A stretch of 29,436 nt of DNA from JAYVIQ01 sp043770215 (GTDB lineage: Bacteria > Bacteroidota > Bacteroidia > Cytophagales > JAAEPT01), in contig JAYVIQ010000213.1 in the NCBI GenBank assembly GCA_043770215.1, positions 1 through 29,436 on the forward strand, read 5' to 3'. A program made the position numbers and the translations under genes. Below are positions 8,837 through 17,415 of the stretch, piece by piece. Position 1 is the first letter of the stretch. Each line of letters opens with the position of its first letter. The notes beneath the pieces are model-generated. The model did no database searches. It saw only the letters and a program-made list of their open reading frames with translations, and was not told the DNA's origin.

Positions 8837-9675
8837 CTTTTTTTATACAGTTTAAAATCTCTAATGATATTAAATCCTGGATGTATATTCCCTTTTAACC
8901 AGGCATCTGTTGTTTGGGTAATAAACCCAGTTTCTGCCATAGGCATAGAATTTGTTAAATGAAATTCAAAAAAATGACCTTTGGTTTCTATACCTAAACC
9001 CATAGACAATGAATTATAATAATCTGTATAAGTTGGGGTATTTACCCCTTGTTTTACTCTTGCTATATACTCTAGATTTAAAGATATATTTTTCTTGATG
9101 TTGAAGGTACTTGCAAAGCCAAATGCATAAGTAGTGTTTTTGTCTAACGCAAACTTTACTAAATTCTTGTGTACAACAGTTGGAGAAATCTGCAAACTAA
9201 TGCGCTCGTTTATTCTAGAAGAAAAAATAAGTTGGTTTATATACGATAATCTGCTAGTGAAATAATTTTTTCTACCTTTATCAAACGGTGTTCCGTTTGC
9301 ATTTAACGTAGATAATGCACTGATAGACAATTTTAAACCTCCTTCATTTTGAGTTAAAAGCCTAAATTTAGCAAAGGCATCAAACGTTTTGCCAAAAGTG
9401 CTACGACCTACACCAAACATAAAATGTTTAGAAACACCCTGTTCTAATCCTATCCTCATAGTAGCTACATCTAGCCCAAACAAATTATTTGCCCCTTCTG
9501 TGACTGCCCCAAATCTATGAGAAATCTTCAACTCCATAACACCAGGATTAAGGCTTTCTATACTTTGGAGATTTATAATGCGTGTATTGTTAAAATGAGG
9601 ATATACAATCTTTTCTTGTTGAGAAAAAATAGATATGTAGCTCAAACAAAACATAATAATTAAATTTTTTTTCAT
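8833..9675 (-). CDS. DUF5777-family outer-membrane beta-barrel protein
   Basis: A 280-residue protein with signal peptide MKKNLIIMFCLSYISIFSQ. The start of the mature part (FNNTRIINLQSIESLNPG, then MELKISHRFG and FGLDVATMRIGLEQGV) is what I recognise as the DUF5777 family of Bacteroidota. The remainder is alternating beta-strand sequence with aromatic girdles, fitting an outer-membrane barrel. The family has no established activity but is often found next to c-type cytochromes, as here. It is the first gene of the operon and overlaps the di-haem cytochrome by 4 nt. A porin or conduit role for electron transfer is an inference from context, not shown by the sequence. Confidence 0.8.
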   Translation of the reverse strand: MKKNLIIMFCLSYISIFSQQEKIVYPHFNNTRIINLQSIESLNPGVMELKISHRFGAVTEGANNLFGLDVATMRIGLEQGVSKHFMFGVGRSTFGKTFDAFAKFRLLTQNEGGLKLSISALSTLNANGTPFDKGRKNYFTSRLSYINQLIFSSRINERISLQISPTVVHKNLVKFALDKNTTYAFGFASTFNIKKNISLNLEYIARVKQGVNTPTYTDYYNSLSMGLGIETKGHFFEFHLTNSMPMAETGFITQTTDAWLKGNIHPGFNIIRDFKLYKKR

Positions 9676-9777
9676 GATTGTTTTTACAAATTAGAAGATA
9701 CAAAAATTGATTTTTAGTTTATAGAATTGCATCTACAAGCTATAGTAAACTTTATAAATAGTGTTGTTTGTTATTAA

Positions 9778-9808
9778 TTGTAAATTACTAATTTTTTAGT
9801 TAGCTTTC
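9778..9808 (+). promoter_or_regulatory. Promoter of the DOMON/T9SS gene
   Basis: TTG (9778-9780), a 20-nt spacer and TAGCTTTC (9801-9808), seven of eight matches to TTG-N17-23-TAnnTTTG, placed 18 nt before the ATG. Confidence 0.5.
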
Positions 9809-9826
9809 ATTCTAAAATATAAGGTT

Positions 9827-10618
9827 ATGAAAAAAATTATTCTATTTGCTACCAGCCTATTGTTTTGTATAGGTATAAAAGCTCAAATATTACAGGCTAC
9901 TGCCAATGTAATACTCAATGGTAATGCTAGAAAAGTCATTATAGAAGTAAATAAAACTACTTCTAAAGTAAAAATCACTGCAAGTGGATCTAGTGTTGGT
10001 TACTTTGCTGTTGGTTTTAGCAAAACTGCTTTGACAATGGCAAATACTTATACTATGATTTTTAATAGCACAACAGGTATAGTAGAAGAAAGAAAATTAG
10101 CCGCTAGAGGATCAGGTACACTTCTTACCCCCATGGCTAGTGTACTTTCAAACACTATTCCAGCAGGTAGTACAGTGCAAACTGTGGTTGTAGAGCGTAA
10201 CTTAGTAGGATTAAGTGCTGACTATCTAGATTTTAGTACTATTACATCTGGCTCTAAATTAAATATACTTTTAGCCCAAGGAACCAGAAAGAATTTGGAA
10301 TTCCATGGGACTTCAGGGTATTCTAGCCTTGAGCTTACTTTTAATCTTGTTACAAATGTAGAAAAATCCACAGATGCTCCTTTGAATATATCATTGTATC
10401 CAAACCCAACTCAAAATACATTTAATGTTGCATTTGATCGTGTTTTTGAAACTACAACCGTTGTTATTTTAAATGAGCAATATGCCCCTGTAAAAACAGT
10501 AACTTTTGAAAAATTAAAAGAATTTGAAGTTTCAATAGAAGACTTACCTCAAGGTGCCTATTTTATCAGTATAAAAAATGATGCTTATTCATTGATGGAT
10601 AAAGTAATAAAGCTGTAG
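9827..10618 (+). CDS. Secreted DOMON-like protein with T9SS sorting domain
   Basis: A 263-residue exported protein. The signal peptide ends near IGIKAQ (residue 20). Residues about 25-175 look like a DOMON domain: a beta-sandwich with GYFAVGFSKTALTMANTYTMIF, where the G-x-x-AVGFS and M-x-x-x-D/T-x-x-x-F positions are characteristic, then a ligand-loop region. DOMON domains bind haem or sugars and act in extracellular redox systems. The last 80 residues (ISLYPNPTQNTFNVAF ... DLPQGAYFISIKN ... KVIKL) are a type A T9SS sorting domain, so the protein is sent across the outer membrane, probably to the surface. It diverges from the cytochrome operon with a 151-bp shared upstream region, suggesting a common process. 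The DOMON call is by pattern and should be confirmed. Confidence 0.78.
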   Translation: MKKIILFATSLLFCIGIKAQILQATANVILNGNARKVIIEVNKTTSKVKITASGSSVGYFAVGFSKTALTMANTYTMIFNSTTGIVEERKLAARGSGTLLTPMASVLSNTIPAGSTVQTVVVERNLVGLSADYLDFSTITSGSKLNILLAQGTRKNLEFHGTSGYSSLELTFNLVTNVEKSTDAPLNISLYPNPTQNTFNVAFDRVFETTTVVILNEQYAPVKTVTFEKLKEFEVSIEDLPQGAYFISIKNDAYSLMDKVIKL

Positions 10619-10653
10619 GGATATTTTAAACGTTTATTTTTTTGGTTGTAAAC

Positions 10654-10686
10654 AAAAAAGCATCGATTTATAATCGATGCTTTTTT
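10654..10686. terminator. Bidirectional terminator between the DOMON gene and queA
   Basis: A perfect 14-bp stem, AAAAAAGCATCGAT (10654-10667) and ATCGATGCTTTTTT (10673-10686), with a 5-nt loop. A-run and T-run on either side make it work in both directions; queA ends 17 nt beyond it on the other strand. Confidence 0.92.
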
Positions 10687-10703
10687 TGTAGAACTCTTTT
10701 TTT

Positions 10704-11750
10704 TTATAAAATCAACATGGCATCGCCATAACTGTAGAACATATATTCTTCCTTTACTGCCTCTTCGTATGCTTTCATAATTAGGTCATATCCACCAAAA
10801 GCACAAGTCATCATAAGCAAAGTAGATTCAGGTGTATGAAAATTAGTCACCATTGCATCTGCTATTTTAAAATCATAAGGAGGGAAAATAAACTTATCCG
10901 TCCAAGCGTCTTTTGGTTTCAATTTACTGAATGCAGAAACAGAGCTTTCTATAGAACGCATAGATGTTGTACCAATAGCACAAACTCTTTTACGTGCATC
11001 TATGGCATTATTTACAGTTTCTGCTGTTTCCTCAGAGATAACAAAACTTTCAGAATCCATTTTATGCTTCGTCAAATCTTCTACATCTACAGGTCTAAAA
11101 GTACCTAACCCAACGTGCAAGGTAATGGTTGATGTTTTTATTCCTTTTATTTCTAGACGCTTTATTAATTGAGGTGTAAAGTGCATGCCTGCTGTAGGTG
11201 CAGCTACAGCCCCAATTTCTTCTGCGTATACAGTCTGATATCTTTCTTTATCTTCTGGCTCTACAGGTCTTTTGATGTATTTTGGAAGCGGAGTTTCTCC
11301 CATAGATTCTATTGTATTATAAAACTCTTCGTCTGTACCATCGTACAAAAATCGAATGGTTCTACCTCTAGAAGTGGTATTGTCTATCACTTCGGCAACT
11401 AAATCACTCTCACCAAAATACAATTTGTTGCCCACTCTTATTTTTCTAGCAGGATCTACCAAAACGTCCCAAAGACGCATCTCTTTATTTAGTTCTCTAA
11501 GTAAGAAAACTTCTATCTGAGCACCTGTTTTTTCTTTGTTTCCATACAAGCGTGCGGGGAAAACTTTTGTGTTATTCAAGATAAAAACATCACCATCACC
11601 AAAATAGTCTATGATGTCTTTAAATCTTTTGTGTTCTATTAATCCAGTTTTACGGTGCACAACCATTAAACGACACTCATCACGAGTTTCATTTGGGTAT
11701 TCTGCGAGTAGTTTTTCTGGTAAGTCAAATTTGAATTGCGATAGCTTCAT
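10704..11750 (-). CDS. queA: S-adenosylmethionine:tRNA ribosyltransferase-isomerase
   Basis: A 348-residue protein, the usual length of QueA. Matching stretches are FDLPEKLLAEYP at the N-terminus, VFILNNTKVFPARL, AAPTAGMHFTPQL, TLHVGLGTFRPV and AIGTTSMRSIES, all family signatures. QueA transfers and isomerises the ribosyl part of S-adenosylmethionine onto 7-aminomethyl-7-deazaguanine in tRNA (wobble position 34) to form epoxyqueuosine. The ATG at 11750 gives the standard start MKLSQFKFDLPEKL. It is monocistronic here. The 283-bp region upstream (11751-12033), shared with the next, divergent gene, contains no gene and no exact TAnnTTTG element that I can see. Confidence 0.97.
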   Translation of the reverse strand: MKLSQFKFDLPEKLLAEYPNETRDECRLMVVHRKTGLIEHKRFKDIIDYFGDGDVFILNNTKVFPARLYGNKEKTGAQIEVFLLRELNKEMRLWDVLVDPARKIRVGNKLYFGESDLVAEVIDNTTSRGRTIRFLYDGTDEEFYNTIESMGETPLPKYIKRPVEPEDKERYQTVYAEEIGAVAAPTAGMHFTPQLIKRLEIKGIKTSTITLHVGLGTFRPVDVEDLTKHKMDSESFVISEETAETVNNAIDARKRVCAIGTTSMRSIESSVSAFSKLKPKDAWTDKFIFPPYDFKIADAMVTNFHTPESTLLMMTCAFGGYDLIMKAYEEAVKEEYMFYSYGDAMLIL

Positions 11751-12033
11751 GAAATCTTACGGGACTAAATGATAAATTTATTTAATGAATTAGCCTGCAA
11801 GTTACTTAAATATTATTCTAATGTGCTGATTTATTTTGCGAATATACAGTACAAACAACTTAAGCTTGCCTAAAAAAAAATTGGTCTTGGAAAATAAAGA
11901 CATTTAAAATTTACGAAGGGCCCTTTTTAACTTCCTAAAAAACAGTCAAGATGACACATTTATTAGGATTGGTATGCTTATTGTTTCTTAAAGATTGTAT
12001 AAATTGGCATCATTAAACTAAACATTGAAAATT

Positions 12034-12765
12034 ATGGATTATTACGAAAAAACAAACTTAGCCTACCAAGAAGCAATTCCGGTAGCTATGACAAGCGCAG
12101 AAAATAGGGCTACATTTTACAAAAAAACATACTCTCACGTTGCTTTGGCTTTTTTAGGATTTATACTTGTAGAAAGCGCTTTGTTTGCAACACCTTTGGC
12201 TCAAAACATTTTATCATTTCTTTTTGTATCTAAATGGATGGTAATAGGCGTAATGGTGGCTATGGCATTTGCCGCCGGATATGTAGAAAAAATGGCCTTT
12301 AACGCCACTGATAAGAAAAAACAATATGCAGCCCTAGGACTGTATATTTTAATAGAATCAATACTATTTGTGCCTCTTATTGCTATGGCCTTTAGTTACG
12401 GCGGTGCAGGTGCAATAAGCACTATACTTTTACCTGGTGCAATCATAACTATTGCTTTGTTTGCTGGACTAATCTTAACTGTTTTTATTACAGGCAAAGA
12501 CTTTTCTTTTCTTAAAGCTGCTTTAGGAATAGGATTTATGGTCATGTTTGGAATAGCAATCATAGGTATGATTTTTGGTTTTAATATAGGATCTTGGTTT
12601 TCTATAGGTATGATTATCCTTATGGCTGGCGCAATTTTATACCAAACATCTCAAGTTGCCAATGCATATCACCAAGAACAATATGTTGCCGCCTCAGTTG
12701 CCATTTTTGCTTCTTTTATGACATTACTATTTTACGTGCTTAGATTACTTATGAGCAGAGATTAA
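12034..12765 (+). CDS. Bax inhibitor-1/YccA family membrane protein
   Basis: A 243-residue integral membrane protein with about seven hydrophobic helices, including a block around AFLGFILVESALF, WMVIGVMVAMAFAAGYV, YILIESILFVPLIAMAF and the C-terminal ASVAIFASFMTLLFYVLRLL. Length, the short cytosolic N-terminus and the final Tyr/Arg-containing helix fit the BI-1 (TMBIM) family, whose bacterial members include YccA (modulator of FtsH) and the calcium-leak channel BsYetJ. I chose the ATG at 12034 (MDYYEKTN) over the in-frame TTG at 12025. The short sequence TAAATTGG just upstream is one base from the -7 consensus. It is followed by a clear terminator. Confidence 0.9.
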   Translation: MDYYEKTNLAYQEAIPVAMTSAENRATFYKKTYSHVALAFLGFILVESALFATPLAQNILSFLFVSKWMVIGVMVAMAFAAGYVEKMAFNATDKKKQYAALGLYILIESILFVPLIAMAFSYGGAGAISTILLPGAIITIALFAGLILTVFITGKDFSFLKAALGIGFMVMFGIAIIGMIFGFNIGSWFSIGMIILMAGAILYQTSQVANAYHQEQYVAASVAIFASFMTLLFYVLRLLMSRD

Positions 12766-12783
12766 GATTTGTTGCTCCTTTTT

Positions 12784-12825
12784 AAAAAATCAGTATCAAA
12801 TTAAAAATTTAGGTACTGATTTTTT
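12784..12825 (+). terminator. Intrinsic terminator after the BI-1 gene
   Basis: AAAAAATCAGTA (12784-12795) pairs with TACTGATTTTTT (12814-12825); inside the loop AAATT and AATTT can extend the structure. A run of eight T follows the right arm. Confidence 0.88.
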
Positions 12826-13206
12826 TTGTTTTGTATCTAAACCAATCAAACTGAATCACCTGTATAAATTAGCAAAATGTTAAAGAATAAATACTATTTT
12901 TATTCAGTCAAAATGCAATAATTGTGTATAACTTTTCGCCATAAAGTGAATTGTAGTTTATACCTATATCTACTAGTGTTTTATAGGTATTTAGGCTAGA
13001 TTTAAAAAAAAAAATATTTACTAAATAATGCTCCTTATGTGTTGTTTTACAGTGATTTATATATATATTACCATCAAATAATGATTTTGCAATGTGGAAA
13101 AAATAAGTTTTGTTTTTCTAATACTAAACACCATATTTGTTCTCCTTATTGTCTAGAAAAGTAAACAATTTTACAATTAGCTAGTTTTAAATAAGATGAC
13201 AAAAAA
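12826..13206. other. Non-coding AT-rich region upstream of nrdB
   Basis: No gene is visible in either strand. It holds a perfect 9-bp inverted repeat, ATACCTATA (12960-12968) and TATAGGTAT (12982-12990) with a 13-nt loop, which could be a regulator site or a small hairpin. I found no match that I would call an NrdR box. Confidence 0.45.
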
Positions 13207-13214
13207 TACATTTG
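13207..13214 (+). promoter_or_regulatory. Bacteroidota-type -7 element for nrdB-nrdA
   Basis: TACATTTG is an exact TAnnTTTG match, 50 nt before the nrdB start. No clear TTG stands at the expected upstream distance, only T-rich sequence. Confidence 0.5.
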
Positions 13215-13264
13215 CATTGTTAGTGATAATAAAGAAAAAATTAAACTAATTTGATATAGTTAAT

Positions 13265-14248
13265 ATGCATAGCACTATAATTCAAGAAGAGCCAATATTA
13301 AAGGCAGACAAAAACAGATTTGTGATTTTCCCTATACAACATGATGATATATGGGAGTATTATAAGAAATCTCAAGCTAGTTTTTGGACAGCTGAAGAGA
13401 TAGATTTGGCTGCTGATATAAATGATTGGAAAAATCTTAAGGAGGATGAGCGCTATTTTATCTCTCATGTATTGGCTTTTTTTGCGGCAAGTGATGGAAT
13501 AGTAAATGAAAACTTAGCAGAAAATTTTGTTTCAGAAGTACAGTATGCTGAAGCTAAATTTTTCTATGGTTTTCAGATAATGATGGAGAACATCCACAGC
13601 GAAACATATTCACTACTAATAGACGCATACATAAAAGACTCAAAGGAAAAAGATAGGTTATTTAATGCCTTAGACACTATAGATTGTGTAAAGAAAAAAG
13701 GAGAGTGGGCACTAAAATGGATTGATAGTGATAGTTTTGTTGAAAGACTTGTAGCCTTTGCAGCAGTAGAAGGGATTTTTTTTAGTGGTAGCTTTTGCTC
13801 TATATTTTGGCTTAAAAAACGTGGCTTAATGCCAGGCCTTACCTTCTCTAACGAGCTTATCTCTAGAGATGAGGGATTGCACTGTGATTTTGCTTGTCAT
13901 TTATACAACAACCATATCATAAATAAATTGCCGCAGTCTAGAATTTATGAGATAATTATAAATGCGGTTGAAATAGAACAAGAATTTGTAGTTGATGCAT
14001 TGCCAGTGGGGCTAATTGGCATGAATTCTAAATTGATGTCACAATACATAGAATTTGTGGCAGACCGTTTATTAGTAGCTTTGGGATGTGAAAAATATTA
14101 CAACGCTTCAAATCCATTTGACTTTATGGAGATGATTTCTCTACAAGGGAAAACAAACTTTTTTGAAAAAAGAGTAGCAGAATATCAGAAGTCTGGTATA
14201 ATGACAGAAAATAACAAAGATTCTTTGATGTTTGACGAAGAATTTTAG
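13265..14248 (+). CDS. nrdB: Class Ia ribonucleotide reductase, beta (R2) subunit
   Basis: A 327-residue ferritin-like subunit that carries the di-iron centre and tyrosyl radical for ribonucleotide reduction. The metal ligands can be read: Asp77 (AASDGIVNEN), Glu108 and His111 (ENIHSE), Glu169 (VEGIFFSG), Glu203 and His206 (RDEGLHCDF). The radical tyrosine is Tyr115 (HSETYSLL). The C-terminal tail SLMFDEEF is the acidic, Phe-ending peptide that docks into the alpha subunit. The sequence resembles eukaryotic and Bacteroidota-type R2 (NrdB) more than E. coli. It comes first in the operon, 41 nt before nrdA, with its own -7 element upstream. Oxygen-dependent radical formation implies growth with oxygen. 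Confidence 0.97.
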   Translation: MHSTIIQEEPILKADKNRFVIFPIQHDDIWEYYKKSQASFWTAEEIDLAADINDWKNLKEDERYFISHVLAFFAASDGIVNENLAENFVSEVQYAEAKFFYGFQIMMENIHSETYSLLIDAYIKDSKEKDRLFNALDTIDCVKKKGEWALKWIDSDSFVERLVAFAAVEGIFFSGSFCSIFWLKKRGLMPGLTFSNELISRDEGLHCDFACHLYNNHIINKLPQSRIYEIIINAVEIEQEFVVDALPVGLIGMNSKLMSQYIEFVADRLLVALGCEKYYNASNPFDFMEMISLQGKTNFFEKRVAEYQKSGIMTENNKDSLMFDEEF

Positions 14249-14289
14249 ATAATAATAGTAAAGAGTAAGACAATAAATTATTTGCCACC

Positions 14290-16656
14290 ATGTATGTTTT
14301 AAAAAGAGACGGAAGAAGAGAGTCAGTAAAATTTGATAAGATAACAGCTCGAATAGAGAAGTTATGCTACGGATTAGATGCTCGATTCATAGATGCCATA
14401 AGTGTATCTATGAAAGTAATAGACGGCTTATACGACGGAGTGAGTACAGTAGAATTAGATAGATTGACCGCAGAAACAGCAGCCTCTATGACTACTATAC
14501 ACCCAGATTATGCAAAATTAGCTGCCAGAATTGCAATCTCTAACCTCCACAAAGAAACTGTACAATCATTTTCTAGCACTATGAAAAGATTGTATACTTA
14601 TGTAGATCCTAAAACGGGGCAAAATGCACCAATGCTTTCTAAAGAAGTATATGGAGTTATAAAAGCAAATGCTGCCAAATTAGATGAGGCAGTAGTGTAT
14701 GACAGAGACTTTGAATACGAATACTTTGGTTTTAAAACATTAGAGAAATCTTATCTTTTGAAAGTAAATGGTAGAGTTGCAGAAAGACCACAACATATGC
14801 TTATGCGTGTATCTATAGGCATACACGGGGCAGATGTAGATGCAGCAATAGAAACCTATAACTTACTTTCAGAGAAATGGTTTACACATGCAACACCTAC
14901 TCTTTTTAATGCAGGTACTCCAAAACCTCAAATGTCATCTTGCTTTCTACTAACAATGAAAGACGATAGCATTGATGGAATTTATGACACACTTAAACAA
15001 TGTGCCCTAATTTCTCAGTCTGCAGGCGGTATAGGACTAAGCATACACAACATAAGAGCAAAAGGCTCTTACATAAAAGGTACAAATGGCGTATCTAATG
15101 GATTGGTACCAATGCTTAGAAATTTTGACATGACAGCACGTTACGTAGACCAAGGTGGAGGAAAACGTAAAGGAAGTTTTGCAATATACTTAGAGCCTTG
15201 GCATGCAGATATTTTTGATTTCTTAGATTTGAAAAAAAATCATGGAAACGAAGAAATGAGAGCAAGAGACTTGTTTTATGCCCTTTGGTGCTCTGACTTA
15301 TTTATGAGAAGAGTAGAACAAAATGCAGAATGGTCTTTGTTTTGCCCTCATGAGTGCCCAGGAATGGCAGATACCTACGGAGAAGAATTTGAGAAATTGT
15401 ACGAAAAATATGAGCGTGACGGAAAGGCACGTGAAACTATAAAAGCACAAGATCTCTGGTTTGCTATTTTAGAGTCCCAAACAGAAACTGGCACTCCATA
15501 TATGCTCTATAAAGATGCAGCAAACAAAAAATCTAATCAAAAAAATCTAGGTACAATAAAATCAAGTAATTTATGTACAGAAATTATGGAGTATACTTCT
15601 CCAGATGAAGTAGCTGTATGTAATTTAGCTTCTATTGCTTTACCTAAATTTGTGATTGATGGTAGATTTGATCATCAAAAGCTATATGAAATAACAAAAG
15701 TAGCTACCAAAAACTTAAATAAAGTAATTGATAGAAACTATTATCCTGTAATAGAAGCAAAAAACTCTAACTTAAGACACAGACCTATTGGTTTAGGTGT
15801 ACAAGGTTTGGCAGATACTTTCAGTATGCTCAGAATGCCGTTTGAGTCTGCAGAAGCTCAAGGCTTAAACGAAGACATTTTTGAAACAATATACTTTGCT
15901 GCTATGACAGCATCTATGGAACTTGCTTCTGTAGAAGGCCCTTACTCTTCATACGAAGGATCTCCTGTGTCTAAAGGAATATTTCAATATGATATGTGGG
16001 GTGTTACACCAAAATCTAACCGATGGGATTGGATGGCGTTGAAACAAGAAGTAAGAAAGCATGGAGTAAGAAATTCATTGCTTGTAGCTCCTATGCCTAC
16101 AGCATCTACATCTCAAATACTTGGAAATAACGAGTGTTTTGAGCCTTACACTTCTAATATTTACTCTAGAAGAACTCTTTCTGGTGAATTCATCATTGTA
16201 AACAAGCATTTGCTAAGAGATCTAATACAAGCAAATCTTTGGAATGATGACATGAAGCAGAAATTAATGGCTGCAAATGGATCTGTTCAAAACATAGATG
16301 AGATTCCTCAAGACATAAAAGAATTATACAAAACCGTTTGGGAAATTAGCCAAAAAACTTTGATAGATATGGCCGCTGACAGAGGTGCGTACATAGATCA
16401 GAGTCAAAGTTTTAATGTGCACATACAAAATCCTAACTTTGGAAAATTGACATCTATGCATTTCTATGCTTGGAAAAAAGGTCTAAAAACAGGAATGTAT
16501 TATCTAAGAACTAAAGCAGCAGCTGATGCAATCAAATTTACGGTAGATAAAAAACACCAAGAGCCAAAAATAACTGCAAAATCTTTAGAAGAAAAAGCTT
16601 CAGACATGGTATGCTCACTAGATAATCCAGAAAATTGTGAAGCCTGCGGGTCTTAA
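14290..16656 (+). CDS. nrdA: Class Ia ribonucleotide reductase, alpha (R1) subunit
   Basis: A 788-residue catalytic subunit. Residues 1-90 form an ATP-cone (MYVLKRDGRRESVKFDKI) for overall activity control by ATP/dATP. The active site reads Cys218 (MSSCFLL), Asn427, Cys429 and Glu431 (SSNLCTEI) and Cys444 (VAVCNLAS); the numbering coincides with the eukaryotic enzyme. PMPTASTSQILGNNECFEPY is the conserved substrate-phosphate loop. The C-terminal swing arm has the redox pair Cys783-x-x-Cys786 (NCEACGS), which passes electrons from thioredoxin or glutaredoxin. It is cotranscribed after nrdB and closed by a very strong terminator. Nothing is missing or truncated. Confidence 0.98.
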   Translation: MYVLKRDGRRESVKFDKITARIEKLCYGLDARFIDAISVSMKVIDGLYDGVSTVELDRLTAETAASMTTIHPDYAKLAARIAISNLHKETVQSFSSTMKRLYTYVDPKTGQNAPMLSKEVYGVIKANAAKLDEAVVYDRDFEYEYFGFKTLEKSYLLKVNGRVAERPQHMLMRVSIGIHGADVDAAIETYNLLSEKWFTHATPTLFNAGTPKPQMSSCFLLTMKDDSIDGIYDTLKQCALISQSAGGIGLSIHNIRAKGSYIKGTNGVSNGLVPMLRNFDMTARYVDQGGGKRKGSFAIYLEPWHADIFDFLDLKKNHGNEEMRARDLFYALWCSDLFMRRVEQNAEWSLFCPHECPGMADTYGEEFEKLYEKYERDGKARETIKAQDLWFAILESQTETGTPYMLYKDAANKKSNQKNLGTIKSSNLCTEIMEYTSPDEVAVCNLASIALPKFVIDGRFDHQKLYEITKVATKNLNKVIDRNYYPVIEAKNSNLRHRPIGLGVQGLADTFSMLRMPFESAEAQGLNEDIFETIYFAAMTASMELASVEGPYSSYEGSPVSKGIFQYDMWGVTPKSNRWDWMALKQEVRKHGVRNSLLVAPMPTASTSQILGNNECFEPYTSNIYSRRTLSGEFIIVNKHLLRDLIQANLWNDDMKQKLMAANGSVQNIDEIPQDIKELYKTVWEISQKTLIDMAADRGAYIDQSQSFNVHIQNPNFGKLTSMHFYAWKKGLKTGMYYLRTKAAADAIKFTVDKKHQEPKITAKSLEEKASDMVCSLDNPENCEACGS

Positions 16657-16672
16657 TATTAAAACATCCCTT

Positions 16673-16715
16673 ACATAAAAAAAGAGGCTTTTATTCAAAG
16701 CCTCTTTTTTTATGT
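16673..16715 (+). terminator. Strong intrinsic terminator after nrdA
   Basis: A perfect 19-bp stem (16673-16691 with 16697-16715) around GAGGCTTT/AAAGCCTC, a 5-nt loop, and T and A runs on either side, so it may act in both directions. Confidence 0.95.
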
Positions 16716-16775
16716 CCAAAATATCAAAATATAAATCAAATTAATAGCAAGCAATTGGGAATTGTAAAAAAATAA

Positions 16776-16948
16776 TGTAAATATCCGTAGTTGTACCAGT
16801 AGTGGAATTGATTAGTGATTTTGGGCAAAACCCTATCGGGTCAGGCTCTACGCTCTTGCTTTTGTTGCTGAAAAAGCAAAAAAGAGCTCCGCTTCGATCC
16901 TTTTCGCAAAAAAAATAATAGGTACTTGTATCATGGCGGATATTCACA
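16776..16948 (+). repeat. Dispersed hairpin-rich repeat, copy B (most complete, with terminal inverted repeats)
   Basis: A 173-bp element. Its ends are imperfect inverted repeats: TGTAAATATCCG (16776-16787) and CGGATATTCACA (16937-16948), 11 of 12 pairs. Inside are ACCC-TATC-GGGT and a larger stem formed by GCTCTTGCTTTT and AAAAGCAAAAAAGAGC. Its left half matches copy A; its middle and right part match the reverse complement of copy C. It lies between the nrdA terminator and the 3' end of tadA. A 68-residue open frame inside it is not a gene. The build is that of a miniature inverted-repeat (MITE-like) element. Confidence 0.8.
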
Positions 16949-16971
16949 AAAAATAATATTCTAAGTATTCC

Positions 16972-17415
16972 TTAGTCTCTTTTGCCTTTAAAAAAAAGTT
17001 GTAGCATTTTTTTACTTTCATCTGCCAATACACCTTTCGTAACTTGAGTTTTTGGGTGTAATGCATTTGCCGAAAGTAATGAGAAGCCTCTAGTGTCATC
17101 AGAGGCGCCATAAACTAATGCTCCAAGTTGTGCCCAATAGGATGCTCCTGCACACATAAGACAGGGCTCTAAAGTTACGTACAGCGTACAATCCATTAAA
17201 TATTTTGAGCCGATGTGGTTCGCAGCTGCTGTGATAGCTATAATTTCTGCATGTGCAGTAACATCTTTTAACAACTCTACTTGATTGTGACCTTTGGCAA
17301 TGATTTTATTTTTGCATACGACTATAGCACCTACAGGTACTTCGTCATTTTCAAAAGCTAACTCTGCTTCTAAGAGTGCTTTTTGCATAAAGTATTCATG
17401 ACTAAACAGATCCAA
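16972..17415 (-). CDS. tadA: tRNA adenosine(34) deaminase
   Basis: A 147-residue zinc deaminase. Zinc and catalytic residues are His55 and Glu57 (AHAEIIAI) and Cys85/Cys88 (LEPCLMCAGA). TadA converts A34 to inosine in tRNA-Arg(ACG). The first internal ATG is at 17388, but the preceding residues FSHEYFMQKAL match the N-terminus of known TadA proteins (FSHEYWMRHAL in E. coli), so I place the start at the TTG at 17415. That TTG directly follows the TAG stop of the upstream gene in the same frame, so initiation probably depends on termination of that gene. The C-terminal tail is short. Confidence 0.93.
   Translation of the reverse strand: MDLFSHEYFMQKALLEAELAFENDEVPVGAIVVCKNKIIAKGHNQVELLKDVTAHAEIIAITAAANHIGSKYLMDCTLYVTLEPCLMCAGASYWAQLGALVYGASDDTRGFSLLSANALHPKTQVTKGVLADESKKMLQLFFKGKRD

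Noticed and set aside
14281..14292. GCCACCATG at the nrdA start, identical to the vertebrate Kozak consensus
   Set aside because: A chance match in a clearly bacterial sequence; no sign of cloning vector or eukaryotic origin.
16741..16947. A 68-codon minus-strand open frame
   Set aside because: It lies wholly inside repeat copy B, whose other copies do not keep the frame.
16776..16948. Repeat copies as integron attC sites
   Set aside because: The folding and GGGC...CGC layout recall attC, but the GTT/AAC core boxes are missing, no cassette array or integrase is present, and the copies are scattered singly.
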